Part shown: positions 19,738 to 30,180 of the stretch, one piece after another | How positions within the stretch are numbered: the first letter of the stretch is position 1 | How the letters are laid out: each line of letters starts with the position of its first letter | NCBI GenBank assembly: GCA_905181765.1 | Contig: CAJIYW010000005.1 | Coordinates: forward strand, 119,837 to 183,836 | Direction of reading: 5' to 3' | Source: Flavobacteriales bacterium UBA6772 | GTDB lineage: Bacteria; Bacteroidota; Bacteroidia; Flavobacteriales; Flavobacteriaceae | Length of the DNA: 64,000 nt | Notes under the pieces: model-generated | What the model saw: only the letters and a program-made list of their open reading frames with translations | The model's database searches: none | What the model was told of the DNA's origin: nothing | Program-made: the position numbers and the translations under genes

Positions 19738-19761
19738 CTCATTTTCAGTAGAGAAAGTGAG
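19738..19761 (+). promoter_or_regulatory. Leader hairpin of the L21-L27 mRNA
   Basis: A 9-bp stem (CTCATTTTC / GAAAGTGAG, one T-G pair) with a six-base AGTAGA loop at the very 5' end of the predicted mRNA, 31 bp before the rplU start. Ribosomal-protein leaders often carry autoregulatory structures; function here is inferred only. Confidence 0.4.
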
Positions 19762-19792
19762 TTAACTAGTAGTAATACGCAAAACAAATAGT

Positions 19793-20303
19793 ATGTACGC
19801 AATCGTAGAGATAGCAGGGCAGCAGTTTAAAGTAGCACAAGACCAAAAAGTATACGTTCACCGTTTAAAAGGAGAAGAAGGATCAAAAGTAACTTTTGAT
19901 AATGTCTTTTTACTTGATGACAATGGAACTGATATCTATTGGCGCCCCAGCTATAAAAGGAGCCGCAGTAACGGCAAAGATTTTAGGTCACTTAAAAGGT
20001 GATAAAGTAATCGTTTTCAAGAAGAAAAGAAGAAAAGGTTACATTAAGAAAAATGGACACAGACAAGCTTTAACTGAGATTCAAATTGAATCTATTGCTG
20101 CATCTGGTGCTAAAAAAGCTGCTCCTAAAAAAGCAGAAACAAAAGCAGAAGCTCCAAAGGCAGAAGCTCCAAAAGCAGAAGCAGTATCTAAGGACATAAG
20201 TTCTATGACTGTTGCAGAATTAAAAGCTTTAGCTAAAGAACAAGGTATCTCAGGATATACTTCTTTAAAGAAAGCAGAATTAATCGAAGCTTTAACTAAA
20301 TAA
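19793..20303 (+). CDS. rplU: 50S ribosomal protein L21 with C-terminal SAP/Rho-N-like extension, one frameshift
   Basis: L21 of the large subunit: [20 protein letters not shown], then [20 protein letters not shown] and the basic [17 protein letters not shown] loop. One extra base near 19932 breaks NGT/VSIGAP; removing it gives a single frame of about 170 residues. L21 is usually ~103 residues. The additional part is a [13 protein letters not shown] linker and a ~32-residue helix-extended-loop-helix motif ([20 protein letters not shown]...ELIEAL) like SAP or Rho-N domains that bind nucleic acid. Co-transcribed with rpmA, 29 bp downstream. Confidence 0.93.
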
Positions 20304-20332
20304 GAATTTACAAATTTTAAAACCATAACATC

Positions 20333-20594
20333 ATGGCACATAAAAAAGGAGTAGGAAGTTCGAAGAATGGTAGAGAATCAGAATCGAAACGACTAGGAGT
20401 AAAAATATTTGGAGGACAAGCTGCAATAGCAGGTAATATTATTGTTCGTCAGAGAGGTACAACACACTAATCCAGGAGAAAACGTTTACATGGGTAAAGA
20501 TCATACTTTACATGCAAAGGTTGATGGAGTAGTGGAATTTAGAAAGAAAAAAGACAATAGATCTTATGTTTCTATAACACCATTTGAAGCTTAG
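20333..20594 (+). CDS. rpmA: 50S ribosomal protein L27, one frameshift
   Basis: Begins [20 protein letters not shown] and ends VSITPFEA at 20594, the usual ~86 residues; the N-terminus reaches the peptidyl-transferase centre in the family. One extra T near 20471 puts a stop after RQRGTTH; without it the frame continues [20 protein letters not shown]. An interrupted essential ribosomal gene argues for sequence error. Confidence 0.93.
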
Positions 20595-20615
20595 TCAAGT
20601 AAGTTTTAAAAAGAT

Positions 20616-20651
20616 AAAAAAGCACTAACATTTATTTGTTAGTGCTTTTTT
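20616..20651 (+). terminator. Terminator of rplU-rpmA
   Basis: Long stem AAAAAGCACTAACA / TGTTAGTGCTTTTT with a TTTATT loop and T run, 22 bases after rpmA. Confidence 0.88.
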
Positions 20652-20687
20652 ACGTTTTAGAACATTCCATTTTGTATTTTTACTTTT

Positions 20688-21930
20688 ATGAAATTAGTGT
20701 ATCATTTTGCAATTTTTTTGGCAGCAATACTTTTGCCTTTAATTGCTGTTTTTAGTAAAAAAATAAAACTGTTTGTTAGTGGCAGAAAAGATACCTTCTC
20801 TAAAATTGCCTCTTTAAAAAATGAAAAAACCATTTGGTTTCATGTGCCTCTTTAGGTGAGTTTGAGCAAGCAAGACCGATAATTGAGGCGTTAAAAAAGA
20901 AACACAGACACTATAAAATTCTTGTTACTTTTTTTTCTCCTTCTGGTTATGAAGTTAGAAAAAATTATAACTTAGCAGATGTTGTTTGTTATTTACCACT
21001 AGATTCAGCATTAAATGCTAGAAAATTTGTGGCAGCAGTAAACCCAACTTTAGCAATTTTTATAAAGTATGAGTTTTGGCCAAATCTTTTAAACGAACTG
21101 CAAAAAAAAGAAATTAAAACTATTTTAGTTTCTGGGATTTTAAGAAAAAATCAATTATTTTTTAAGAGTTATGGTGGCTTTATGAAAAAGTCTTTGAAAG
21201 CTTTTCATCACTTTTTTGTACAAGACAATAACTCCAAACAACTTTTAAATAGTATTAATTTTACAAATGTAACAGTTGCAGGAGATACTAGGTTTGATAG
21301 GGTTTTAGAAATTTTAGAACAAGATAATTCGTTGGATTTTATAAACGAATTTAAAGACAATACATACACAATTGTTGCCGGAAGTACCTGGGCAGAAGAT
21401 GAGGTATTGTTAGTAGATTACATAAATAATGAAGCGCTAGTAGGAGAGAAACTTATAATTGCACCTCATAATATTAAGCCTGCTACAATTTTAGAAATGA
21501 AAAAATCTATCAATAAAAAAACGCTTTTATATTCTGAATTTAAACAGCTCAGTTTGAGGGGAACTTGAAGGATTATCAGGTATTTATTATTGATACTATT
21601 GGGATTTTAACCAAGATTTATGCAGCTGCAGACATTGCATATGTTGGTGGAGGTTTAAAAACAGGCCTACACAATATTTTAGAACCAGCTACTTTCGGTA
21701 TTCCTGTTTTGATAGGTAATCAGTATGACAAATTTAAGGAGGCTGAAGACCTGGTAAAAATAGGCGGTTGTATTTCAGTGAAAAATCAACAAGAATTTAC
21801 AGAGAATTTGATCAATTTAAAAGAAGATGAAAGCTTTAGAAAATTAACTGGAGTTATCAATAAAAAATATATAAAACAGCATCGTGGTGCAACAGAATTA
21901 GTTATGAATTATATAAATACTCAGTTATAG
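20688..21930 (+). CDS. waaA: 3-deoxy-D-manno-octulosonic acid (Kdo) transferase, two frameshifts
   Basis: GT30 transferase that adds Kdo to lipid IVA at the inner membrane during LPS synthesis. About 413 residues: N-terminal membrane anchor (MKLVYHFAIFLAAILLPLIA), the SLGEFEQARPIIEALK region with the catalytic glutamate, KYEFWPNLLNEL, and the donor-site loop VGGGLKTGLHNILEPATFG. Frame breaks near 20850 (WFHV/CASLGE) and near 21555, where one missing T restores QLSFEGNLKDYQVFIIDTIG. The start at 20688 gives the full anchor and is preferred. Confidence 0.9.
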
Positions 21931-21933
21931 AAA

Positions 21934-22491
21934 ATGGATTTTATATTAGAACCTTGGCCTTGGTATGTTGGCGGTCCATTAATAGCAATTTCTTTATTGT
22001 TGTACTTTTATTTTGGTAAAAATTTTGGAGCTTCAACAAATTTTGAAACGTTGTGCACTATGGCTGGAGCAGGAAGAGTTTCAGATTATTTTAAGAAAGA
22101 TTGGAAAGAACGCGATTTTGCGTTACTATTTGTAATAGGGTTAATTATTGGTGGTTTTATTTCTGCTATTTATTTAATTCCGAATCAGACAGTCGATTTA
22201 AACCCGAGAACAGCGCAAGAATTAACAGAGTTAGGGTTTTTGAATGTTGGAAATCATTATTTTCCTGATGAAATTTTTGGTAAAAGTGCCTATTCATCTG
22301 TTAAAGGATTTTTAATTTTAATAGTTTCAGGATTTTTAATTGGTTTTGGAACCCGCTATGCGGGTGGTTGTACTTCTGGACATGCAATTACTGGCTTAAG
22401 TAGTTTGCAGTTGCCTTCTTTATTGGCTGTAATTGGATTTTTTATTGGTGGTATTATTGCAACTTGGTATCTAATTCCTCTAATATTTTAA
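21934..22491 (+). CDS. YeeE/YedE-family sulfur transporter, first half
   Basis: 185-residue membrane protein with about four to five helices and the family signature YAGGCTSGHAITGLSS (residues ~145-160). YeeE/YedE proteins (TsuA-like) import thiosulfate or similar sulfur compounds, with conserved cysteines relaying the substrate through the channel. The family is often one long protein; here it is split in two genes three bases apart, each with one cysteine motif. It directly precedes the molybdenum-cofactor genes, whose dithiolene needs sulfur; the link is inference. Confidence 0.85.
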   Translation: MDFILEPWPWYVGGPLIAISLLLYFYFGKNFGASTNFETLCTMAGAGRVSDYFKKDWKERDFALLFVIGLIIGGFISAIYLIPNQTVDLNPRTAQELTELGFLNVGNHYFPDEIFGKSAYSSVKGFLILIVSGFLIGFGTRYAGGCTSGHAITGLSSLQLPSLLAVIGFFIGGIIATWYLIPLIF

Positions 22492-22493
22492 TT

Positions 22494-22907
22494 ATGAAAA
22501 ATAGTAGATTTTTAATATTAGGAATTTTTTTCGCAATTGTATTAAGTAAAACACAAGCTATTTCTTGGTATCGTTTTTATGAAATGTTTACCTTTCAGTC
22601 TTTTCATATGTTTGGTATTATTGGGGGCGCAGTTGTAATTTCTGCCATATTTATGCAGTTATTTAAGTATGGGAAAATAAAAGATATTAACGGAAATAAA
22701 ATTATACCAAAACCAAAGAAAAAAGGCTTTATTAGTACCATTTTAGGAGGTACTTTTTTTGGATTAGGTTGGGGTATTTCAGGAGCGTGTGCGGCACCAA
22801 TTTTTGTAATTTTAGGGTTTCAATTAGTTCCTGCTTTAATACTATTACTTGGCGCACTTATAGGTGCATTTATGTACGGATTACTAAGTAAAAAATTACC
22901 AAATTAA
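22494..22907 (+). CDS. YeeE/YedE-family sulfur transporter, second half (DUF6691 type)
   Basis: 137 residues from MKNSRFLILG, four predicted helices, motif GWGISGACAAPIFVILG carrying the conserved cysteine of the second half-transporter. It starts two bases after the stop of the first half. I take ATG 22494 because the alternative upstream start at 22464 overlaps the preceding gene. The protein ends at the base before the moaA start codon, so all three genes are probably one transcript. Confidence 0.83.
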   Translation: MKNSRFLILGIFFAIVLSKTQAISWYRFYEMFTFQSFHMFGIIGGAVVISAIFMQLFKYGKIKDINGNKIIPKPKKKGFISTILGGTFFGLGWGISGACAAPIFVILGFQLVPALILLLGALIGAFMYGLLSKKLPN

Positions 22908-23901
22908 ATGAATAAATTAGTAGATAATTTTGGGAGGCAAATGGAGTATGTACGTTTGGCCGTTACAGACAGATGCAACTCTGCGTTGCCAATACTGTAT
23001 GCCTGCTCAGGGGATAGATATTGTGCCAAGACAGGAGTTATTAACCTTTAAAGAAATGTACCGCTTAATTCGCGTATTAACAGAGTTAGGTGTTAATAAA
23101 GTACGCTTAACTGGTGGCGAACCTTTCGTGCGCAAAGATTTTGTTGGTTTTTTAGAAATGTTGTCTCATAACGATTTGTTAGAGGCCATTAATATTACTA
23201 CAAATGGCGCGTTAATTTCTCAGCATATTGATCGTATTGAAAAGCTAGAAAAAGTAAAAAATATTAATTTAAGTATTGATAGTTTACACCAAGACAAGTT
23301 TGCTAAAATTACACGAAGAGATGTTTTTCCAGAAGTATATAAAACATTTGAATTGCTTGAAAAAAGTAGTTTAAATTTAAAACTGAATGTGTGGTACAAT
23401 CTGGTTTTAACACAGATGAAATTGTCGATTTTGTAAGATTGACAAAAGACAAAAATGTGGCGGTTCGTTTTATTGAAGAAATGCCTTTTAACGGAAAAGG
23501 ACAACGTGAAATGGAGGAAAGTTGGACCTTTAAGAAAATTTTAAATGAGATTAAAACTGAGTTTCGATGTGAAAGATCTAGTGTCAGAAAAATCATCTAC
23601 TTCCAGAAATTATTCCATAGAGAATCATATAGGTTCTGTTGGAATTATTCCTGCATTTACAAGAACTATTTGTAACAATTGTAATCGAATTAGAATTACA
23701 TCTACTGGTACTTTTAAGAATTGTTTGTTTGATGACGGTGTTTTTAATTTAAGAGATTTTATGCGAAAAGGTGCATCTAATGAAGATTTAAAAGCACTTT
23801 TCTTATCTTTAGTAAAAGAGAAACCAGAAAACGGTTTTATTGCAGAAGCAAATCGTAAAAACGGAGCTGCTTCCGAGAGTATGAGCACAATTGGAGGGTA
23901 A
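22908..23901 (+). CDS. moaA: GTP 3',8-cyclase MoaA, three frameshifts
   Basis: Radical-SAM enzyme of the first step of molybdopterin synthesis, acting on GTP together with MoaC. Seen in pieces: MNKLVDNFGRQMEYVRLAVTDRC; the N-terminal cluster CNLRCQYCMP (CxxxCxxC, once one extra T near 22979 is removed); LTGGEPFVRKD; INITTNGAL; and the C-terminal cluster CNNCNRIRITSTGTFKNC, ending in GG. Further breaks lie near 23395 and 23560. Total about 330 residues, as in the family. Confidence 0.92.
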
Positions 23902-23949
23902 AGAAGTTTAATATCTAAGCCCAGTTAATTAATTATATATTCTAAAAAA

Positions 23950-25180
23950 ATGATATCCGCACAAGAAGCCTTAAAAACCGTTTTAAATTCAGCCCAAGAT
24001 TTTGGGATTGAAGAAATTCCGTTTTTAAAATCTGTTGGTAGCATTTTAAAAGAAGAAATTTTTGCAGATAGAGATTTTCCGCCGTTCAATAGAGTTTCTA
24101 TGGATGGTATTGTCATCGATTATACCTCATTTAAAAACGGACAAAGAGCTTTCAAAATAGAAGGAATTCAAGCTGCAGGAAGCGAGCAAATAACACTTCT
24201 AGATACTAAAAATTGTATTGAAGTGATGACAGGTGCTGTTTTACCAAACAATGCAAATACCGTCATTAGATATGAAGATGTAACGATTGAAAACGGAATT
24301 GCAACCATCACTATAGATACTATAAATAAAGGTCAGAATATCCATACAAAAGGAAAAGATGGTAAGTCTGGAGCGCTGTTAATTCAAAAAAACACAATAA
24401 TATCAGCAGCAGAAATAGGTGTTTTAGCCACTGTAGGTAAATCGGTTGTAAAGGTTGCAAAACAGCCAAAAGTAATGATTGTTTCTACAGGCGATGAGTT
24501 GGTTGGCGTCGCTGAAACTCCGTTAGCACACCAAATTAGAAGAAGCAATGTATTTACCCTAGTTTCTTTGTTAGAAAGGTTACATATTCCGTCTGAAACA
24601 GCTCATATTACAGATGATAAACCAATTTTAAAGTCGAAAATAGCAACCTATTTAAAAGAATATGATGTGTTGCTTTTTAGTGGTGCAGTAAGCAAAGGGA
24701 AATATGATTTTCTACCAGAAGTTTTTGAAGAATTAGGGTTAGAAAAACGGTTTCATAAAGTAGCACAAAGACCCGGAAAACCTTTTTGGTTTGGATACTC
24801 AGCAGCCTCAACATGAGCAATCATGGCGGGAATATAAATAGAGTAAAAAGACAATTGTCTTTGGTTTTCCAGGAAACCCTATTTCTACATTTGTAAATTG
24901 TTTGGCGTATTTTTATCCTTGGTATTACAAAGCTGTAGGGTTAGAAGTTAAAGAAGAAACTGCTATTTTAGCAGATGACATTAATTTTAAGCCAAATTTA
25001 GCGTATTTTTTACAAGTGAAACTAGTAAGTGAAAAAGGTCAATTAATGGCCTATCCAATTAAAGGAAATGGTTCTGGAGATTTGGCTAGTTTGGTAAAAA
25101 CAGACGCGTTTATTCAGTTACCAAGTGATAAAATTGAGTTTAAAAAAGGAGAATTTTTTCCGATACTAAAATATAGATAA
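23950..25180 (+). CDS. moeA: Molybdopterin molybdotransferase MoeA, frameshifted
   Basis: Inserts molybdate into adenylylated molybdopterin. About 400 residues: DRDFPPFNRVSMDGIVID near the N-terminus, IEVMTGAVLPNNANTVIRYED, the MoCF domain with VSTGDELVG and FSGAVSKGKYDFLPEV, then GFPGNPISTFVNCLAYF and domain IV (AYPIKGNGSGDLASLV). Two or more indels between 24800 and 24860 split it; the frame in between (QPQHEQSWREYK) is recoverable. Its TAA overlaps the moaC ATG (TAATG). Confidence 0.92.
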
Positions 25181-25654
25181 TGAGTGATTTCAGCCATTTA
25201 AATAAGAAAAAAACCCTAAAATGGTCAATGTTTCTGACAAGAAAATTACCAAAAGAACTGCCATTGCAAAGGCAACATGTTTTTAGGTGCAGCAATAATT
25301 TCTCATTTTACAAATGATGAGTTAATAACCAAAAAAGGACCTGTTTTTCAAACAGCAATTATTGCGGGAATTCAAGGTGTAAAAAAGACTTCAGAATTAA
25401 TACCTATGTGTCACCCATTATTGATTAATGGCGTGGATATTGACATTAAAATTATAGATTCTGAACATATAGAGGTGCTTTGTGAAGTAACTATTGAAGG
25501 AAAAACCGGCGTAGAAATGGAAGCACTAACAGGCGCAAACATTGCGTGCTTAACTATTTATGATATGTGTAAAAGCATCAGTCAAGAAATGGTAATTAAA
25601 GAAGTAAAGTTGTTAGAAAAAACAGGAGGAAAATCTGATATTAAAAATGTCTAA
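25180..25654 (+). CDS. moaC: Cyclic pyranopterin monophosphate synthase MoaC, frameshifted
   Basis: Converts the MoaA product to cyclic pyranopterin monophosphate. About 158 residues; N-terminal [10 protein letters not shown], then after indels between 25210 and 25285 the conserved [30 protein letters not shown] with the active-site histidine, and [20 protein letters not shown]. It overlaps the 3' end of moeA by one base and runs into the next gene by eight bases. Confidence 0.9.
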
Positions 25655-26760
25655 ACATACAAAACACACAAACTTAGAAAGACGAAATAATGATAATTTT
25701 GCTCCCAATGAAATTTCAATTTTGGGTACAAATTGCAACACTATTTCTAATTTAGTTTCTAAAATTTCTCAGAAGTTACCGAAGTATAAAATCGCTTATT
25801 TTGATGCGTCACACGCAAAAGAGGTGGAAGAAAATAGGCTTGTCAGAATTTGTGTTTCATCATGAAGGAAATGTTCAAATAACAACCGCTGGAAACGTAA
25901 ATAAGTTTCAGCAACGGTTAGACTTTGCGCAATATGATTATGTATTTATCAACGGAAATCATTATCAAGGAACAAAACAAATTCTAATTTTAGATGCAGC
26001 AAAAGAAGCTTCGGTTTTAAAAAGATTAGAACAGTTAGATAACATTCAGTTTATAATTAAACTCACAGAAGATACAGAGTGTTTTTCTTTTTTAGAGGAG
26101 AAATATCCACAATAAAAAATATAATTTGCTTACACCATTGATGAAGTGGATAAAATTACAAATCATATTCATAATTTGATACAAGAAAAAATTGCATCTG
26201 TAAAAGGTTTGGTTTTAGTTGGTGGCAAAAGTACTAGAATGGGGCGAGATAAATCTGAATTGAATTATTTTGGAAAACCTCAAAAAGAAGTTGCGAGAGA
26301 ATTGTTAGAAAACAGCAATTTAGAAACCTATTATTCTGTTAAAAATGCCTCAGAAAATAGCCAAGAAATTTCAGATAAGTTTTTAAATTTAGGTCCTTTT
26401 GGCGGAATTTGTTCGGCGTTTCAAAAAGACCCCAATGCCGCTTGGTTTGTATTGGCTGCAGATGTTCCTTTTGTGAATGATGAAATTATTCAATTGCTAT
26501 TAAAACATAGAAACCCGAGTAAAGTTGCCACTGCCGTTAAAGGGGTAGGCAAGGAATTTGTAGAACCTTTAATTACTATTTACGAACCAAAAGCATATCC
26601 TATTTTATTGCAATATTTAGCACAAGGATATTCTTGTCCGCGTAAAATGCTCATTAATTCTAATGTTGAAATTGTAGAAATAGCAGATGATTTTATACGA
26701 AATATAAATACTCCAGAAGAGTTTGAGGTTGCTAAAAAAGAGATTCAAGAATTAAAATGA
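25647..26760 (+). CDS. mobA: Molybdenum cofactor guanylyltransferase MobA with N-terminal MobB-like domain, frameshifted
   Basis: About 370 residues. The C-terminal 190 residues are a MobA nucleotidyltransferase ([20 protein letters not shown], the LxGGxSxRMGxDK signature; [10 protein letters not shown] with the metal-binding aspartate; [11 protein letters not shown]). The N-terminal ~160 residues ([51 protein letters not shown]) look like a MobB-type domain whose P-loop is lost: GTNCNTIS stands where GxxxxGKT is expected. Indels near 25838, 26114 and 26140 split the gene. The two parts may be called separate genes, but the protein signal continues across the gap. Confidence 0.8.
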
Positions 26761-27837
26761 AACCAACAAAAAACGAACTTTTTAAACGTCAACTCACCTT
26801 AAAAGAAATAGGTGAAGTTGGGCAACAAAAACTACAAGACGCTTCTGTTCTGGTGGTGGGATGTGGTGGTTTGGGAAGTCCGATTGCGGTTTATTTAGCT
26901 GCTAGTGGCATTGGAAAAATACATTTAGTAGATTTCGATACCGTAGCTATTTCTAATTTACATCGGCAAGTTTTTTATACCTTAGAAGATGTTGATAAAC
27001 CGAAAGCGGAAGTTTTAACAACATTTATAAAAAAGAGAGCACCCTTTACCGAAGTACGTTTTACCAATAAAGCAATTACAAAAAAAAATGTTATTGACTT
27101 GATTGAAAGTGTTGATGTTGTTGTGGATGGGACCGATTCTTTACCAACAAAATATTTATTAAACGACGCTTGTGTTATTGCAAACAAACCATTGGTTTAT
27201 GGTTCTTTGTACAAGTTTGATGGCTATATTGCCACTTTTAATGCATTACAAAAAGATGGAAGTTATTCAGCGAATTTAAGAGACGCTTTTCCAGAAATAG
27301 CTACTGATATTCCTAATTGCGAGGAAGCAGGAACGTTAAATTCGATTGTAGGCATGATTGCTACGCAGCAAGTAAATGAAGTTTTAAAGTTGATTACAGG
27401 TACTGGAACGCTGTTAATAAATCAATTATTAATATACAATTCACTGCAAAACACACAATTAAAAATAAAGTTAAAATCGATATTTTTAAAAGAAAAAATT
27501 ACTAAAATTTTCAAAGTACAAACATATACGGATGTGAGCTTGTATGGTGCAAAATCTGGATTTTCAAATTTCTGCAACAGCGTTAAAAGAGAAAATTAAA
27601 GATGGCAACCTAGAAATCATTGCTGTTTTAAATGATTTAAAACTTCCTTTTAATGTGCAACAAACCATTCATATAGACGATTTTGACGCAGATAAAATAA
27701 GTATAGATAAAAGTAAAACATACATAATGGTGTGTCAAAAAGGGCTAAATAGTTACAAAGCAACCGTAAAATTAAGAAACAAATATCCAGATTTAGAGGC
27801 GTTCAGTTTAACTGGTGGAATTTCTAATTACAAATAA
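26757..27837 (+). CDS. moeB: MoeB/ThiF-family adenylyltransferase with C-terminal rhodanese domain, one frameshift
   Basis: E1-like enzyme that adenylates the C-terminal glycine of a sulfur-carrier protein such as MoaD. Seen: GCGGLGSPIAVYLAASGIGK nucleotide loop, LVDFDTVAISNLHRQV, DGTDSLPTKYLLND, and PNCEEAGTLNSIVGMIATQQ. The C-terminal ~90 residues are a rhodanese with the persulfide cysteine in YIMVCQKGLNSYKA, so one polypeptide can activate and sulfurate the carrier. One extra T near 27541 breaks DVSC/MVQNLDFQ. The paired zinc cysteines of E. coli MoeB are not seen. No moaD or moaE lies in the window. Overlaps mobA by four bases. Confidence 0.87.
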
Positions 27838-27846
27838 TTTATATTG

Positions 27847-29614
27847 ATGACAAACCCCTTAGAATTTTACACAAACACAAGAGCTGAATTAGAAAAAGAA
27901 GCTACAGTTTTAAAAATAAAATCTGCTCGTTTAAGCACTTTTAGATTCGCTGTTTTTTTAGGAATTAGTTTTTTAATCTATAGTTTTTTAGGAGTCTATC
28001 CACTTGTTTTTATTATTGCTTTCTTAGGCGCTTCATTTTTTGCGTTTTTGATATCGAAACAGAACACTCTTAAAAGAAGAAAGAAGTATTGTTGCTGAGA
28101 AAATTAAAATAAATACAACAGAAATTCGTGTTTTAAATCGTGATTTTCATCATTTAGAAACAGGAGCACTATTTATAAACCCTGCACATTTTTACAGCAA
28201 TGATATTGATTTATTTGGCAAGGGTCCTTCTTTCAATATCTGAATAGAACTAAAACAAATGATGGGAAAGCTTTTTTAGCAAACACCTTAACAGAAAATA
28301 AAACAACAAGTATTTTAGAAAAACAAAAGGCATTAAAAGAACTTTCTAATAAGGTAATTTGGAGACAACATTTTACTGCTTTAGCAAGTTTAATTTCGGT
28401 AAAAAACACTTCGAATGCTATCGTAAATTGGATTTCTAGTTATGCTGCTGTATTGCCTAAATATGTAAGGAAGATTCAGATTATTTTCTCCATTATTTCT
28501 TTGGTTTTAATTGCGCTTTTTTCTTTTGGGTTTATTTCATTTACGTATGTTATAATTTGGTTTTTTATCGGTCTCTTTATGACAGGAAGATTTTTAAAAA
28601 AGACCCAAAATTTATACACTGAAGCAGATAATGTGAGAGAAATTTTCCAACAATATTATCCGCTATTAAATGAAATCGAGAACACGGTATTTACTTCAAA
28701 AATCTAAAAGAAAAACAACAAATTATCACCTCTGAAGACAAAAAAGCAGGAGTTATTTTTAAAGAATTTGCTAGAATTTTAGATGCGTTTGATCAACGAA
28801 ATAATATTGTGATTTCAGTTATAGGGAATGGTCTTTTTCTTTCTGAAATTTACAATGCGTCTAAGGTAGAAAAATGGATTTCTAGGTATCAACATATAGT
28901 TGAAAAATGGTTTCATGTGGTTGCTTTTTTTGATGCTGAAAACTCATTAGCTAACTTTCATTTTAATCACCCAAAATTTATTTTCCCAGAAATTACTTCA
29001 GAAAAAAAAGTAATAATGCTACTGATTTAGGACACCCTTTATTGAGAAATGAGAATAGAATAGACAATAATTTCATAATAAATAAAGAGGAGTTTTTTAT
29101 TGTTACTGGAGCAAATATGGCTGGTAAAAGTACGTTTTTAAGAACTGTTTCTTTGTCTATTGTTATGGCAAATTGTGGTTTACCAGTTTGTGCTACATCG
29201 TTTAAATACGCACCAATAAAGTTAATTACAAGTATGCGAACTGCAGATTCTTTAACGGAAGATGAGTCCTATTTTTATTCAGAATTAAAACGATTAAAGT
29301 TTATTATTGATGAAATTAAAGAAACTGATTATTTTATAATTTTAGATGAAATTTTAAAAGGAACGAATAGTAAAGACAAAGCTATTGGTTCTAAAAAGTT
29401 TGTAGAAAAACTTTCAAACTCAAAGTCCACAGGAATTATTGCAACACATGATGTTAGTTTGTGTGCATTGGAAAATGAGTTTATAGACATTAAAAACTAC
29501 TATTTTGATGCAGAAATTGTAAACAACGAATTGTATTTTGATTATATTTTAAAAAACGGAGTTTGTAAAAATATGAACGCTTCCTTTTTATTAGAAAAAA
29601 TGGAGATTGTTTAG
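27847..29614 (+). CDS. Membrane-associated MutS-like ATPase, several frameshifts
   Basis: About 590 residues: two N-terminal helices (residues ~30-75, FAVFLGISFLIYSFLGVYPL), a soluble MutS-III-like helical segment (FLANTLTENKTTSILEKQKA), a second pair of helices (IIFSIISLVLIALFSFGFI), and a C-terminal MutS ATPase with Walker A GANMAGKSTFLRT, Walker B YFIILDEILKGTN and ATHD. It lacks the mismatch-recognition domain, so a classical mismatch-repair role is unlikely. Breaks near 28085, 28240, 28690 and 29010. It follows moeB by nine bases but is probably unrelated to cofactor synthesis. Confidence 0.85.
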
Positions 29615-29630
29615 GATGTAATTGTAGTTA

Positions 29631-30180
29631 TTAATACTGCCACTTTAAAGTTTCTATCAAATGTAAAATATCTTCTTTTATGTAATTTACAGCAGGTAAA
29701 ATAGAATCGTAATTTGGTTTTGCATAAAAATATAAAGAGCCTTTTATAAAATTATTTGTACTATCTGTAACATGAAATGAATTTGTGAAGCTGCATTTCC
29801 TGTAATTTCATAGATACTTCCAAAAACTCTTTTCTCTTTATTTATAAAATCTTGTGGTATAATTCGATCTGCTTTTGCAGTGTGTTTAAAAACTAGTTTT
29901 TCAGCTTCAGTAAGCAATTCTCTAATATTGTTTTTTAGAGGTCTGTATGTAATATCTATAGAAGCTTTTAGTTTTGGGTATTTAATGGAGAGCCAATTAT
30001 TTTTCTCATTAATAATTGTAGCCATTTTTGACACTTTAAAACTATAGGGTCTACTTAGTGTTAATCTTCATAAGTCTTTTCTGGGTATGTTAAGCTTAAG
30101 TATGCCTTTGGCTTTGGTAAAATATCCTTCTTACAGCCAAAGAAAATTATTAAAAATAATAATATAAAAACTCTACGCAT
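29631..30180 (-). CDS. gldD: Gliding motility lipoprotein GldD, frameshifted
   Basis: About 183-residue lipoprotein of the flavobacterial gliding machinery. N-terminus MRRVFILLFLIIFFGCKKD with lipobox FFGC, then PKPKAYLSLTYPEK, YPKLKASIDITYRPLKNNIR, LLTEAEKLVFKHTAKAD and a C-terminus KPNYDSILPAVNYIKEDI ending at 29631. Frame breaks lie near 30060 and 29770. Its start codon overlaps the end of gldE by eight bases, the order known from gliding Bacteroidota, so gldE and gldD are one transcript. Confidence 0.88.

Noticed and set aside
20100..20200. KAEAP tandem repeats as a microsatellite
   Set aside because: They lie in frame inside the L21 C-terminal linker and follow normal codon use; an alanine/proline linker explains them.
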